Assembly: GCA_963709185.1 (NCBI GenBank)
Contig: CAVPVQ010000026.1
Span: forward strand, 62,001 to 126,000
Direction: 5' to 3'
Length of the DNA: 64,000 bases
Source of the DNA: Roseiarcus sp963709185
Lineage (GTDB): Bacteria > Pseudomonadota > Alphaproteobacteria > Rhizobiales > Beijerinckiaceae
This document shows positions 51,570-61,178 of this stretch, piece by piece. Numbering within the stretch: the stretch's first letter is position 1; every line of letters starts with the position of its first letter. A model generated the notes under the pieces. The model was not told the origin of the DNA and made no database searches. It saw nothing but the letters and a program-made list of their open reading frames with translations. The position numbers and the translations under genes are program-made.

Positions 51570-53216
51570 ATGAGCGCAGGAGACGCCTCGGTCGCGGATG
51601 TTCGCGCCGGCATCGGCGCGGCGCCGATCGCGCCTGACAGTCCCGCGGGTGTTGATTGCCGCGCTTTACCGGAATTCGAAGCGATCGAAGCGGAGTTGCG
51701 CAAGCTCGAAGCCGATGGCCCCAGCGCGGTCGACTGGCGAAAGGTCCAGGAGGGCGCCATCGAGATCACGTCGACCAAGTCCAAGGATTTTCTTGTCGCG
51801 GCGTGGGGCGCCTACGCTCTTTTTCGTCGCGAGGGACTCGCCGGTCTGGTCGTTGGCATATCGATTCTTCTTGGCATCGTTGTCGCGCACTGGGACGATT
51901 CGTTTCCTCCGGTGCGCCGTGAGCGTGCGCGCGTCGCCTCGATCGAATGGCTCGTGGGGCGCCTGGCGACGCCGATCGCCGAGATGAAGTTTCAGGAATC
52001 CGACGCGGCGAATATCGTGGCGCTGTTCGACGGTTTGCGCGGCATCGACGAAGCGATGGCCGGCAAACTTCAAAAAGAGCAACTGTCGGTCGGGGAACTG
52101 CTGCGGCCTCTTCGTCCGGCCGTGGAAGAGGCGCGGCGCTCCATCGCCGAGGCCTCGCAGCGCGCCGAAGCGACCGCCGCGGCGCCGGCAGGCGAAGCGC
52201 CCGCGCCTGCGCCTGCTGCTCAGGCAGAGTCGACCTCACCTGCGGCTCCCGGTCAAAGCGCAAGCGCCGGCGCGGCGATACGGGCGGACGCTGTCGCCGC
52301 CGCGCCCGGCGGCGCGAGTCTGCCTGAACTCAACGCGGCCGTCGGCGCCCTTGCGCCTGCGCTGCGCGCCCACGCGATGAGCTTGCGCGCGCAGGACCCC
52401 GGCGATCCGCGCGCTTATGTTCTCGCCCGCACCGGCTCCTGGCTCCGCATCGATGCGCTCCCAAGCGTACAGGATGGTCGAACGCTGGCCATGCCGCCGA
52501 CCGAGAGCCTCGAGGCGATCGAGGCGGCGCGCGCGCAAAAGCAATGGCCCGTCGTCCTGGCGAGCGCCGAAGACCTGATCTGGACCGCGCCGTTCTGCGT
52601 CGATGCGCAACGCCACAGTTTTGAAGCGCTCGGCGAAATGGGGCCGGGCTTTGCAACCGCGCGCGCCGGCGCGCTCGGCCTGCTTCGCTACTTCGTCGCG
52701 CGGTATCCCGGACTGCTCGAGCTGACGTTCAAGGACGGACGACCGTTCGCCGACGAGGCCACGCGCGAGTTGGCCGCGGGGCCGGCCGACGCAGGCGTCG
52801 GGGCGGCGCGCCGCGACGAGATGGCGGTCGCGGTGGCGCAGGCGCGCGCATTGCTTGGGTCGGGCAAGACCGCCGAGGCGCTGGACGGTTTGGCCCAAAC
52901 GCTGCGACGGGCCGCCTCGGGGCGCCAGCGCGCCGTGTGGCAATTGGCCCAGGCCCAGTTTTGCTTCGAGCAAGGATTTGTCGCCGCGGCGCTGCCGCTT
53001 GTCGAGCATCTCGACCGATCGGTCGACGAACGCGATCTGGAGCGCTGGGAGCCCGATCTGGCCGCTTCCATCGCCGAGTTGCGCCTGCGAACGCTGACGC
53101 ATTCCGATGCGCAATCCGTGATGTCCGAAGAGCGCCGCCGCGCCGCCATCGAAGAGGCCCGAGGGCGCATCGCCCGTCTCGATATCGGCGCCGCGGTGCG
53201 GTTGATGCGCGGCTAA
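51570..53216 (+). CDS. tssA: T6SS protein TssA (ImpA)
   Basis: A 548-residue protein starting MSAGDASVADVRAGIGAAPI. The ImpA-N domain covers about residues 15-140 (GVDCRALPEFEAIEAELRKLE, KSKDFLVAAWGAYALFRREGLAGLVVGI, VVAHWDDSFPPVRRERARVASIEWLVGRL). An Ala/Pro-rich linker follows, then a helical C-terminal domain. TssA organises baseplate priming and sheath polymerisation. It begins the plus-strand T6SS operon; tssB starts 44 bases after its stop. The 5' region is divergent from the spike operon. Confidence 0.9.
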   Translation: MSAGDASVADVRAGIGAAPIAPDSPAGVDCRALPEFEAIEAELRKLEADGPSAVDWRKVQEGAIEITSTKSKDFLVAAWGAYALFRREGLAGLVVGISILLGIVVAHWDDSFPPVRRERARVASIEWLVGRLATPIAEMKFQESDAANIVALFDGLRGIDEAMAGKLQKEQLSVGELLRPLRPAVEEARRSIAEASQRAEATAAAPAGEAPAPAPAAQAESTSPAAPGQSASAGAAIRADAVAAAPGGASLPELNAAVGALAPALRAHAMSLRAQDPGDPRAYVLARTGSWLRIDALPSVQDGRTLAMPPTESLEAIEAARAQKQWPVVLASAEDLIWTAPFCVDAQRHSFEALGEMGPGFATARAGALGLLRYFVARYPGLLELTFKDGRPFADEATRELAAGPADAGVGAARRDEMAVAVAQARALLGSGKTAEALDGLAQTLRRAASGRQRAVWQLAQAQFCFEQGFVAAALPLVEHLDRSVDERDLERWEPDLAASIAELRLRTLTHSDAQSVMSEERRRAAIEEARGRIARLDIGAAVRLMRG

Positions 53217-53260
53217 GCCCGGAATGGTTGTGACGCAAACGGTGACAAGAGGGGAATTGG

Positions 53261-53755
53261 ATGGCGCAGGAAGGTTCAGTGGCTCCCAAGGAGCGAGTCA
53301 ATATCCGATTCAAGCCGGCGACCGGCAACGCCAAGGAAGAAGTCGAGTTGCCGCTGAAGCTCATTCTGATGGGCGATTTCACCGGCCGCGCGGATGATCG
53401 AACAATCGAACAGCGCGAACTGATCAACATCAGCAAGGACAATTTCGACGACGTGATGAAGAGTCACGATCTCGCCGTCAACGTCGCCGTGGAAAACAAG
53501 ATCGACGATTCTCCCGACGCGGGAAAGCTCGGCGTGCAGCTCCAGTTCGCGAATCTGCGAAGCTTCGAACCGGAGCAGATCGCACGTCAGGTTCCCGAAT
53601 TGCGCAAGCTGCTGGAATTGCGGGAAGCGCTGGTCTCGCTCAAAGGCCCGTTGGGCAATGTGCCGAGTTTTCGCAAGGCGATCCAGGGCGTGCTCGACGA
53701 CGAAACGGTCCGGCAGAAGCTTCTGGCCGAACTGACCGCGCCCAAGGCCGTCTGA
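53261..53755 (+). CDS. tssB: T6SS contractile sheath small subunit TssB (VipA)
   Basis: A 164-residue protein. GAGGGG precedes ATG 53261. The sequence SVAPKERVNIRFKPATGNAKEEVELPLKLILMGDFTG, then RELINISKDNFDDVMKSHDLAVNVAVENK and LRKLLELREALVSLKGPLGNVPSFRKAIQ, shows every family landmark at normal length. TssB pairs with TssC to build the sheath that drives Hcp and the spike. The tssC gene follows 47 bases later. Confidence 0.95.
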   Translation: MAQEGSVAPKERVNIRFKPATGNAKEEVELPLKLILMGDFTGRADDRTIEQRELINISKDNFDDVMKSHDLAVNVAVENKIDDSPDAGKLGVQLQFANLRSFEPEQIARQVPELRKLLELREALVSLKGPLGNVPSFRKAIQGVLDDETVRQKLLAELTAPKAV

Positions 53756-53802
53756 CCGCCAATTCCACGCCCTCAACCGTCGACTTTTTCAGGAAACTGA
53801 CA

Positions 53803-55290
53803 ATGAGCAATCCCGAAACGCAAGCTCAGTCCGCCGTCGCCGTCACGACGGAGGGTGAAATGTCCTTGCTCGATCAGATTCTGGGCGAGACCAAAATCAC
53901 GCCGCACGACGAAGGCTATGATGTCGCGCGACGCGGAATCGCCGCCTTCATCGGCGAATTGATGAAGCCGACGCGCCAGGACGAAAAGATCAATAACGCG
54001 ATTGTCGACCAGATGATGGCCGAGATCGATCGCAAATTGTCAGCCCAGCTCGACGCCATCCTCCACAGCCAGGAAGTGCAGAGCCTCGAGGCCGCGTGGC
54101 GCGGCCTGCAATTCACCGTCGATCGCACCGACTTTCGTCAGAACACGAAAATCGAAATCCTCAGCGCGAGCAAGGACGAGCTGCTGACCGATTTCGAGGA
54201 TAGCCCGGAAATCGTGAAGTCCGGCCTCTACAAGCATATTTACACCGCGGAATTCGGGCAATTCGGCGGCCAGCCGGTGGCCGCGATGATCGCCAGCTAC
54301 GAGTTCGGCGCGGGCGCACAGGACGTCAAGCTGATGCAATATATGTCGACGGTCGGGGCCATTTCCCACGCGCCGGTCATCGCATCGGCCGGGCCGCAAA
54401 TGTTCGGCGTCGAAAAGTATGAAGACATCGCCAATCTGAAGGATTTGCAATCGATCTTCGACGGCCCGAAATACGCCAAGTGGAACTCGTTCCGCGAAAC
54501 GGAGGACGCGCGCTATCTCGGGCTCACGGTTCCCCGGTTCCTGCTGCGCGTTCCCTACGGCCCCGACACCGTTCCCGTCAAAGCGTTCAATTATCAGGAA
54601 GGCGCCGACGGCAAGACATCCAATTACCTGTGGGGCAACGCGTCCTTCGCCTTCGCCACCAAACTGACCGACAGCTTCGCCAAATATCGCTGGTGTCCCA
54701 ACATCATCGGGCCGCAGTCCGGCGGCGCCGTGGAGAATCTCCCCATCCACACCTACGAGTCGATGGGTCAATTGCAAAGCAAGATACCCACCGAGGTGCT
54801 GGTTTCGGATCGGCGCGAATATGAACTCGCCGATCAAGGCTTCATCGCGCTCACCATGCGCAAGGGAAGCGACAACGCCGCCTTCTTCTCGGCCAATTCG
54901 GTGCAGAAGCCCAAATATTTCGGCAATACCGAGGAAGGCAAAAAGGCCGAGACCAACTACAAGCTCGGCACGCAATTGCCCTACATGTTCATGATCAACC
55001 GGCTGGCGCACTATATCAAAGTGCTGCAGCGCGAGAACATCGGATCGTGGAAGAGCAAGGAAGAGCTGAACAGCGAATTGAACAACTGGATCCGGCAATA
55101 TGTCGCCGACCAGGACAATCCTTCCGCCGAAGTGCGCTCCAGACGCCCGTTGCGAAAGGCTGAAATCGCCGTCGAAGACGTCGAAGGGGAGCCCGGCTGG
55201 TATCGGGTCGCGCTGTCGGTGGTTCCGCACTTCAAATATATGGGCGCCGACTTCACGCTCTCTCTCAAAGGCAAACTCGACAAGCAATGA
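53803..55290 (+). CDS. tssC: T6SS contractile sheath large subunit TssC (VipB)
   Basis: A 495-residue protein; AGGAAA precedes the ATG. Landmarks include SLLDQILGETKITP, QDEKINNAIVDQMMAEIDRKLSAQLDAILHSQEVQSLEAAWRGLQFTVDRTDF, PVKAFNYQEGADGKTSNYLWGNASFAFATKLTDSFAKYRWCPNIIGPQSGGAVENLP and NRLAHYIKVLQRENIGSWKSKEELNSELNNWIRQYV, then LRKAEIAVEDVEGEPGWYRV near the C-terminus. The length is standard. It forms the sheath with TssB. No ClpV gene for sheath recycling is present in the window. Confidence 0.96.
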   Translation: MSNPETQAQSAVAVTTEGEMSLLDQILGETKITPHDEGYDVARRGIAAFIGELMKPTRQDEKINNAIVDQMMAEIDRKLSAQLDAILHSQEVQSLEAAWRGLQFTVDRTDFRQNTKIEILSASKDELLTDFEDSPEIVKSGLYKHIYTAEFGQFGGQPVAAMIASYEFGAGAQDVKLMQYMSTVGAISHAPVIASAGPQMFGVEKYEDIANLKDLQSIFDGPKYAKWNSFRETEDARYLGLTVPRFLLRVPYGPDTVPVKAFNYQEGADGKTSNYLWGNASFAFATKLTDSFAKYRWCPNIIGPQSGGAVENLPIHTYESMGQLQSKIPTEVLVSDRREYELADQGFIALTMRKGSDNAAFFSANSVQKPKYFGNTEEGKKAETNYKLGTQLPYMFMINRLAHYIKVLQRENIGSWKSKEELNSELNNWIRQYVADQDNPSAEVRSRRPLRKAEIAVEDVEGEPGWYRVALSVVPHFKYMGADFTLSLKGKLDKQ

Positions 55291-55349
55291 GGGTAGCGCG
55301 TCGATTCGCCCGACAGGGCGCATCGACGCGATCACGCGGCGGATCGTTG

Positions 55350-55763
55350 ATGTCTGATCGTTCGCTCAGCGAAAGACTTGAAGCTTCGACGGACGACAGG
55401 CCGTTCCGGGCGAAGCCTTTCGACAAGTCGGCGTTGCTGGAAAGCGTTCTCGAAAACATCCGGCGCATATTCAACGAGCGACGCGGCTCATGCGAGACGC
55501 GGCTGGACTATGGCATGCCCGACCTGAACGATGTGCTGGGACAGGGCGGCACGCCGGCATCGCTGGCGCTGATCGTCCAGCAGATCATGACGTCCTTCGA
55601 ACCGCGCCTGTCGGACCCCGTCGTCCGCTTCACGCCGCATCCGGACGACCCCCTGTCCATCAATTTTCGCGTGTCGGCGGTCCTCCATTACGGGGAGGAT
55701 ACCGAACGGGTTTCTTTCGACACGGTCGTTTCGGACAACAAGCGCGTCCGGGTCCGGGGTTGA
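55350..55763 (+). CDS. tssE: T6SS baseplate protein TssE (gp25-like)
   Basis: The protein has 137 residues from ATG 55350 (MSDRSLSERLEASTDDRPFRAKPFDKSALLESVLENIRRIFNERRGSCETRLDYGMPDLNDVL). The gp25-like lysozyme-family fold is recognisable through LENIRRIFNERRGSC and GMPDLNDVLGQGG. The frame could extend to 55287, but the family start is near MSDRSLSERL. TssE is a wedge component of the baseplate with TssF and TssG. It is followed by tssF four bases later. Confidence 0.92.
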   Translation: MSDRSLSERLEASTDDRPFRAKPFDKSALLESVLENIRRIFNERRGSCETRLDYGMPDLNDVLGQGGTPASLALIVQQIMTSFEPRLSDPVVRFTPHPDDPLSINFRVSAVLHYGEDTERVSFDTVVSDNKRVRVRG

Positions 55764-55767
55764 ACCC

Positions 55768-57516
55768 ATGAACATGCGCGCTTTCTACGAAGATGAGCTG
55801 ACCTACCTGCGTGAGCTCGGAGGCATGTTCGCGCATGCCAACCCCAAACTGGCGGCGTTCCTCGGCCGCGACGCTGTCGATCCCGACGTCGAGCGCCTGC
55901 TTGAGGGATTTTCTTTCCTCGTCGCGAGGCTCAGGCAACGGCTCGACGATGAACTCCCCGAGCTCAGTCATGCGCTGGTTCGACTGATTTGGCCACACTA
56001 TCTGCGCCCGATCCCGCCCCTGACGATGCTGGGTTTCGAAGCCGGCGCGGCGGCGACGCAGGCGGCGGCGCGCATCGCGGCGGGAATGCAGGTGCGCTCT
56101 CGCCCGATCGATGGCGTGAGCTGCGTCTTTTCGACCTGCTATCCGATCGAGGTTCTTCCATTCTCCATCTCCGGCGTCGAGGTTGAGAATCGCTCGACGT
56201 CAGCGCGTCTGATCTTTCGGCTCCGGGCGGTCGGGAAGGCCTCGATGCAGGCGCTCGCCGGCGGAAAGCTGCGGCTTTTCTTCAACGCCGAGCGCGAAAC
56301 GGCAGTCAGCCGCACGCTGCTTCTGTGGATGCTGCGCCACGTTCGCCAAATCGAATGCATCAGCGACAACGGCGCGAAGACGCGCCTCCTCCAGGCCAAC
56401 GTTCGACCCGTCGGATTCGCTGAAGGCGAGGCGGTCCTGCCCTGGCCGACCAACACGTTCCCGGGGTTTCGGCTGCTCCAGGAATATCTGACGTTTCCGA
56501 CGAAATTCATGTTCGCCGATCTGACCGGCCTCGAACCGGTCGCCGCCGAGGGTGGCAAATCCATCATGGTTTCGATCGATTTCAGCCGCTCCTTTCCCGA
56601 TCAGTTTCGTCTCGCTGACGGAAACATTCGGCTGAACTGCGTCCCCGCGATCAACCTTTTTCCGCACGACGCAAATCCCGTCCAGATCGAGCAGACCAAA
56701 AGCGAGTACCGGGTGCTCCCGATCGGCGGCGCCAACTACAGTCTTAATTCCATCGAGGAGGTCGCAGGCTACAAGCAAGGTCGGCCGACGCGACAGAACT
56801 ACGCGCCATTCGAGTCGTTTCGACACGATCTGCCCGGCGACAAGTCGGGCGGCCTGTTCTATCGGGAGCGCGCGCGACCGTCGATTCTGGGCAAGGGCGC
56901 GGACACCTACATCAGTTTTGTCACGCGCCTGAACGAACTCGCGGATCCGGCCGCCGAGGTCGTTTCGATCAGGCTGAAATGCTCGAACGGGCCTGTGGCG
57001 GATCGCTTGCCGATCGGGAGCATTGACCAGGGCGCCGCCGAGATGCCGAATAGTCTCACCTTCAGCAACATCATGACCGTATCCTCAGAAATCGCGGCGC
57101 CGATCGCCGACAATCTCATGTGGCGTCTCATCGCCAATCTGGCCCGCAACTATGGTTCGATCGTCGATATCCACGCCTTGCGGAGCATCATCGGGACATA
57201 CGATTTTCGCGCTGTCAGCGACACGCAAGCCCGGCGGCGGCTCGAACTGCTCCTCGAAAGCCTGGATTCGTTCGAGACCGAGCCTCGCGACGCGGTCCTG
57301 CGCGGCATTCCCGCCCGCATGCGCCGCATCGCCTTGTCGATTCACGAAAGCAAGCTCGGCGGCGAGGCTGAGATGTTCCTTCTCGGATCCGTTCTCGACG
57401 CCTTTTTCGCCACCTACGCCGGGATCAACAGTTTGCATCAATTCGCCGTTCGCGGCGCAGAAACGAAAGCGGTTTACGAATGGCCGATGCGGAGCGGGAC
57501 CGGAGCGTCGGCCTAA
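55768..57516 (+). CDS. tssF: T6SS baseplate protein TssF (ImpG/VasA)
   Basis: A 582-residue protein starting MNMRAFYEDELTYLRELGGMFAHANPKLAAFLG, followed by DPDVERLLEGFSFLVARLRQRLDDELPELSHALVRLIWPHYLRPIPPLTML, the classical TssF N-terminus. Later segments include VNCVPAINLFP-like NCVPAINLFPHDANPVQIEQTKSEYRVLPIG and LIANLARNYGSIVDIHALRSII. TssF forms the baseplate wedge with TssE and TssG. Its end overlaps the start of tssG by 37 bases, so coupling is strong. Confidence 0.95.
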   Translation: MNMRAFYEDELTYLRELGGMFAHANPKLAAFLGRDAVDPDVERLLEGFSFLVARLRQRLDDELPELSHALVRLIWPHYLRPIPPLTMLGFEAGAAATQAAARIAAGMQVRSRPIDGVSCVFSTCYPIEVLPFSISGVEVENRSTSARLIFRLRAVGKASMQALAGGKLRLFFNAERETAVSRTLLLWMLRHVRQIECISDNGAKTRLLQANVRPVGFAEGEAVLPWPTNTFPGFRLLQEYLTFPTKFMFADLTGLEPVAAEGGKSIMVSIDFSRSFPDQFRLADGNIRLNCVPAINLFPHDANPVQIEQTKSEYRVLPIGGANYSLNSIEEVAGYKQGRPTRQNYAPFESFRHDLPGDKSGGLFYRERARPSILGKGADTYISFVTRLNELADPAAEVVSIRLKCSNGPVADRLPIGSIDQGAAEMPNSLTFSNIMTVSSEIAAPIADNLMWRLIANLARNYGSIVDIHALRSIIGTYDFRAVSDTQARRRLELLLESLDSFETEPRDAVLRGIPARMRRIALSIHESKLGGEAEMFLLGSVLDAFFATYAGINSLHQFAVRGAETKAVYEWPMRSGTGASA

Positions 57517-58463
57517 GGTCAGCCGACCTGGACGCCCTCGCAGGGGCTCCCTTTCTTCGGCTCGCCGACATATTGCAAAGCTACTACCCAGGGGCCGCGC
57601 CTATCGGGTCCACCCAGTCGCCGGCCCAGGAGGTTGTGCGATTCAAGGCCAACGCCAGTTTTGCGTTCCCGGCGTCGGAGATCGCATCGGTTGCGCCCAG
57701 CGCCGAAATTCCCGACGGAGTCGAGGTCCGGATCAATCTGCTCGGCCTCTACGGTCCCTCGTCGCCGCTGCCGACCAGCTATACCGAACGCATCATTCAC
57801 GCGGAAAATTCCAACGCGCTCGGCGATTTCCTTGATCTGTTCAATCATCGCTTCGCAGGTCTGCTGTATCTGGCGCTGCGGCACTACCAGCATCATCTGC
57901 GGTATGAGGCGCGAGGCGTCGACCCGATCTCACAGGCGGTGGCCGCGCTTTTCGGCCTGCCGCCGCTCGTCGGCGATGCCGTGGCGGATGGCCGCCGGCC
58001 GATGTTGCTGCCCTATGCCGGCCTGCTGTCGATGCACAGCCGGTCGGCCTCGTCGGTCGCGCGGGTCATTGCGCATTTCTTCGGTTTCGAATGCGAAATC
58101 GAAGAGTTCGTGCCGCGCTGGATCGCGACGCCGCACGAAGCTCGATTCTCACTTGGCGGCTCCGAGCTGGAATTGGGCGTCGACACGATTCTGGGCGAGA
58201 CGATTGAAGACGCGACCGGCCACTTTCGATTGTGGTGCGGCCCGCTGCCGTTCGCTCGTTACAAGGAGCTTCTACCCGATCGACCACAATGCAAAGAATT
58301 GCACTGGCTGATCGATTTCATCGTGCGTGATCCCCTTTCCCGCGATATTGGTTTTCGGCTGGAAACCGGAACGACGCCCGAATGGTTGCTGGGAGAGGGC
58401 GAACTCGGCTGGACGACTTGGACAGCCCCACCGCGCGACCTTCCAATCGAGATCGTAATCTAG
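57480..58463 (+). CDS. tssG: T6SS baseplate protein TssG (ImpH/VasB)
   Basis: The protein has 327 residues, starting at ATG 57480 inside the end of tssF. TssG features are QEVVRFKANASFAFPASEI, VRINLLGLYGPSSPLPTSYTERI, ALGDFLDLFNHRFAGLLYLALRHYQHHLRYEARGVDPIS, and the C-terminal GDPLSRDIGF-like segment VRDPLSRDIGFRL, then LGWTTW. The family length is met. It completes the TssE-F-G baseplate group. A small 5-base-arm hairpin (58469-58482) lies between it and tagH2. Confidence 0.95.
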   Translation: MADAERDRSVGLRSADLDALAGAPFLRLADILQSYYPGAAPIGSTQSPAQEVVRFKANASFAFPASEIASVAPSAEIPDGVEVRINLLGLYGPSSPLPTSYTERIIHAENSNALGDFLDLFNHRFAGLLYLALRHYQHHLRYEARGVDPISQAVAALFGLPPLVGDAVADGRRPMLLPYAGLLSMHSRSASSVARVIAHFFGFECEIEEFVPRWIATPHEARFSLGGSELELGVDTILGETIEDATGHFRLWCGPLPFARYKELLPDRPQCKELHWLIDFIVRDPLSRDIGFRLETGTTPEWLLGEGELGWTTWTAPPRDLPIEIVI

Positions 58464-58503
58464 AACGCGGCGCGCATGCGCCCTTTGCCGTTGGAAGTTG
58501 AAG

Positions 58504-60603
58504 ATGCGTCTGCTGTTGGCCATCACGAGTGAGGAGAAACACCAGCTCGGTCACCGCGCTCGGCACGAGTTCGACCACACCGGCGGAACCATTGGGCGCA
58601 ACGCGTCATGCAATTGGGTCTTGCCCGATCCGACCAATGTTCTTTCGGCGCGTCATGCGTCAATTTCATACAACGGCCGCGGCTTCGAAATCACCGATAC
58701 GAGCACGAACGGCGTCTACGTCAACGCGGTCAATGCCTCGATCGGACGCGGCAACGCCGCTTTCCTGTCTCACGGCGACACCCTGTATCTCGGAGGCTTT
58801 GAGCTTTCCGTCACCCTATTGGAAGACGATGCGGAAGAGCGCCGCCGCCTTGGGGTCGGACAGATGGCGGTGACGATGCGGACTGACCAATCCGGGTTGG
58901 CGTCCGGGCCACCGGCGGAGCGGTTCCCGCCTGCCGGTGCGGCAATGCATTCGCGCTCTGCCTCTCCCGCGCCTCAGGGCCCCTCCTCGGCGCCGACCTC
59001 CAGGTTATCCGGCGCATTTCCGCCATTGCCGTCGAACGATTACCGCATCCGGTCGGAAACTGCGCCGGCTGACGCCGGTTTTGGCAGGGCCGCGCCAATG
59101 CCCGTGCCCACTTCGCCGCTCAAACCGGCGGCCGACGCCGCGGCAATTCCGCTTGGCGCCGTGCCGCGAGAGTCGCCGCCGACCTCGGCGGCGACGCCGC
59201 GACAGGTGATCCCGCACGACATCTTCATGGACATTCTCGGCGTTCCCGACCCGAAGTCGGGATCCGTAGCGGCCGGACTCGGCGGCGCGGTTTCGCCCGC
59301 TCCGCTCCAGTCCGGAGCCGGCGCAAATTCCTCCGCCTCCGGCTCACTTACCGGGCCTGCCGCGCCTGCACGGCAATCGATGGGCGCTCCGAAGACGTCG
59401 ATCATTCCCGATACGATCGACTTCGGCGATCTTCTCTCGGCGCCCCTGTCAAAGCGCGATCTTGCCGGCAACCGAGAGGCAGGGAGCCCGCAGGCGCCGC
59501 AGGACTTTGGAGATGACACCCGATCATTGACGCCGTCTCCCACGCCGGCCGCCCCTCCGGCGGCGATGTCGCAACCGCCGATCCGCGAACCCGCGGCTGC
59601 GGCCGCCCCCCCGCCTCTCGACGTCGCGCCGGCGCCGGCTGGTCCCACGCAGCGCCAGCCGGCGCCTCCGACGGACGCGCCGTCAGTCCGCGGGAGCGAC
59701 CGAACCGCATTAGCCCCTTCCCTGAGCGAGGCGCTGCGGGCCGACATGGTTTCGCTACGCCCGCCCGGCGCGGGCGGGGACCCGGCGGGACAGCGTGCGC
59801 TCGACCCGGTCGCCGTGCTTCGACAACGCGCCGCCGCCGGTCCGGGGGTCCCGTTGCCGAAGCCCGACGACCACAGCGCGGCGCCGTTCACGATCCCGAC
59901 GCCGGGTTCGACGGAGATTCGTCCGCCGCCAAGGTCGCGCCAGACTGCGTGGCCGACGGCGTCGACGCCAGATGGCCAAGCGACGCCTCCAACCGCGGGC
60001 CTCGACCCGGCGCGCCAAGATAATCTGGCCGATGTTTTCTGGAACGGCCTGGGGCTGGACCCGGCGCGCGTGCCTCCACAATTGCAGGCAGACATTCTCG
60101 CCGAATGCGGCCGCGCGCTGCGTGAAGCCGTCGCCGGGCTCGTTCCCGTCCTGACCGCGCGGCGCTCTTTGAAGGACGAGCTTCGAATGGATCAAACGCG
60201 GTTGAAGCCGAAGGAAAACAACCCGCTGAAATTCCTCCCCTCCGGCGAGGCGGTGCTGCAGGCGCTGATTGATCGCAAGCTGACCGGCTTCCTGCCGCTG
60301 TCGCAAGCGATCCGCGAGGGCTTTGGCGACATCAAGGCGCACGAGGTCGCAGCGTTGGTCGCCCTGGACGCCGTCATCAAGAACCTGCTCGCGCGTTTCG
60401 ACCCGGCATCCATGGAGGCCCCTGGGTCGGGCGGCAGACTGTTCGGACGCGGTCCCGACAAAGCCAGGCTGTGGGACAATTTCGTCCGTGTTCATACGAC
60501 GCTGTCCGGCAATCTCGAAGAGACAACGCGCAGGCTCGTGGGCGAGGAATTCGCCCGCGCATACGCCCAGCAGGTCGATTCGGCTCGGCATGGAGGCGAT
60601 TGA
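58504..60603 (+). CDS. tagH: T6SS FHA-domain protein TagH2 (ImpI/Fha)
   Basis: The protein has 699 residues from ATG 58504 (MRLLLAITSEEKHQLGHRARHEF), with GGAAG six bases upstream; a TTG at 58498 is less likely. The FHA domain spans about residues 20-95: GGTIGRNASCNWVLPD, LSARHASISYNGRGFEITDTSTNGVYVN. A very long Pro/Ala-rich linker (about 350 residues) follows. The T6SS-FHA C-terminal domain has KENNPLKFLPSGEAVLQALID, FGDIKAHEVAALVALDAVIKNLLARF and KARLWDNFVRVHTTL. It is considerably longer than TagH1 (456 residues), mainly through its linker. The stop overlaps tssJ by one base. Confidence 0.9.
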   Translation: MRLLLAITSEEKHQLGHRARHEFDHTGGTIGRNASCNWVLPDPTNVLSARHASISYNGRGFEITDTSTNGVYVNAVNASIGRGNAAFLSHGDTLYLGGFELSVTLLEDDAEERRRLGVGQMAVTMRTDQSGLASGPPAERFPPAGAAMHSRSASPAPQGPSSAPTSRLSGAFPPLPSNDYRIRSETAPADAGFGRAAPMPVPTSPLKPAADAAAIPLGAVPRESPPTSAATPRQVIPHDIFMDILGVPDPKSGSVAAGLGGAVSPAPLQSGAGANSSASGSLTGPAAPARQSMGAPKTSIIPDTIDFGDLLSAPLSKRDLAGNREAGSPQAPQDFGDDTRSLTPSPTPAAPPAAMSQPPIREPAAAAAPPPLDVAPAPAGPTQRQPAPPTDAPSVRGSDRTALAPSLSEALRADMVSLRPPGAGGDPAGQRALDPVAVLRQRAAAGPGVPLPKPDDHSAAPFTIPTPGSTEIRPPPRSRQTAWPTASTPDGQATPPTAGLDPARQDNLADVFWNGLGLDPARVPPQLQADILAECGRALREAVAGLVPVLTARRSLKDELRMDQTRLKPKENNPLKFLPSGEAVLQALIDRKLTGFLPLSQAIREGFGDIKAHEVAALVALDAVIKNLLARFDPASMEAPGSGGRLFGRGPDKARLWDNFVRVHTTLSGNLEETTRRLVGEEFARAYAQQVDSARHGGD

Positions 60604-61118
60604 TGCGGTTGGAGGGCGGTCTGGTCGCCAGACCATCGCGGCGAAAGCTCATGACGTCGCTGTCGCTTTTGTTCATCTCAGGCTGCGCGGGGGGCGACAA
60701 GGGTCCAAAGACAACCGGCCTCCGGTTCATTGTCGACGCGGACGAGTTGATCAACCCCAACACCGAGAGCCAACCATCCCCGGTCGTCCTGCGCATTTAC
60801 GAACTCAAGTCTCTCACGGCGTTTCAACAGGCCACTTTCTTCGAGTTGCTCGACAATGACACGGCTTTGCTGGGGCAGGACATGGTGGCCAAGCGTGAGA
60901 TCGAGATCAAACCCGGCGAACGACAGGCCTTCGATCGCGCGACGCCCGTGGAAACGCATTTTATCGGCGTCATCGCCGGCTTTCGCGAGAACGACAAGGC
61001 GACCTGGCGCACCAGTCTCGAACTGGTCCCGGAACAGGCCGGCGCGGTTGTCGTAAAACTGACAGCACAAGCCGTAAGTATCTCTCTGACCCGAGATCGG
61101 AGCTTCGGGTTGTTTTGA
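60603..61118 (+). CDS. tssJ: T6SS outer-membrane lipoprotein TssJ
   Basis: The protein has 171 residues from ATG 60603, which overlaps the tagH2 stop (TGATG). The lipoprotein signal is RRKLMTSLSLLFISGC, with the lipobox ISGC. The mature part fits the TssJ transthyretin-like fold: GLRFIVDADELINPNTESQPSPVVLRIYELKSLTAFQQATFFELLDNDTALLGQDMVAKREIEIKPGE. TssJ anchors TssM to the outer membrane. It is found only in this block; the block at 10.5-20.1 kb has no TssJ. Confidence 0.93.
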   Translation: MRLEGGLVARPSRRKLMTSLSLLFISGCAGGDKGPKTTGLRFIVDADELINPNTESQPSPVVLRIYELKSLTAFQQATFFELLDNDTALLGQDMVAKREIEIKPGERQAFDRATPVETHFIGVIAGFRENDKATWRTSLELVPEQAGAVVVKLTAQAVSISLTRDRSFGLF

Positions 61119-61178
61119 CCAACCCGTAGCGAGGCGCCCGGCTCCCACTCAGGCGCCGATTGATTGAGTCGAGCCAAC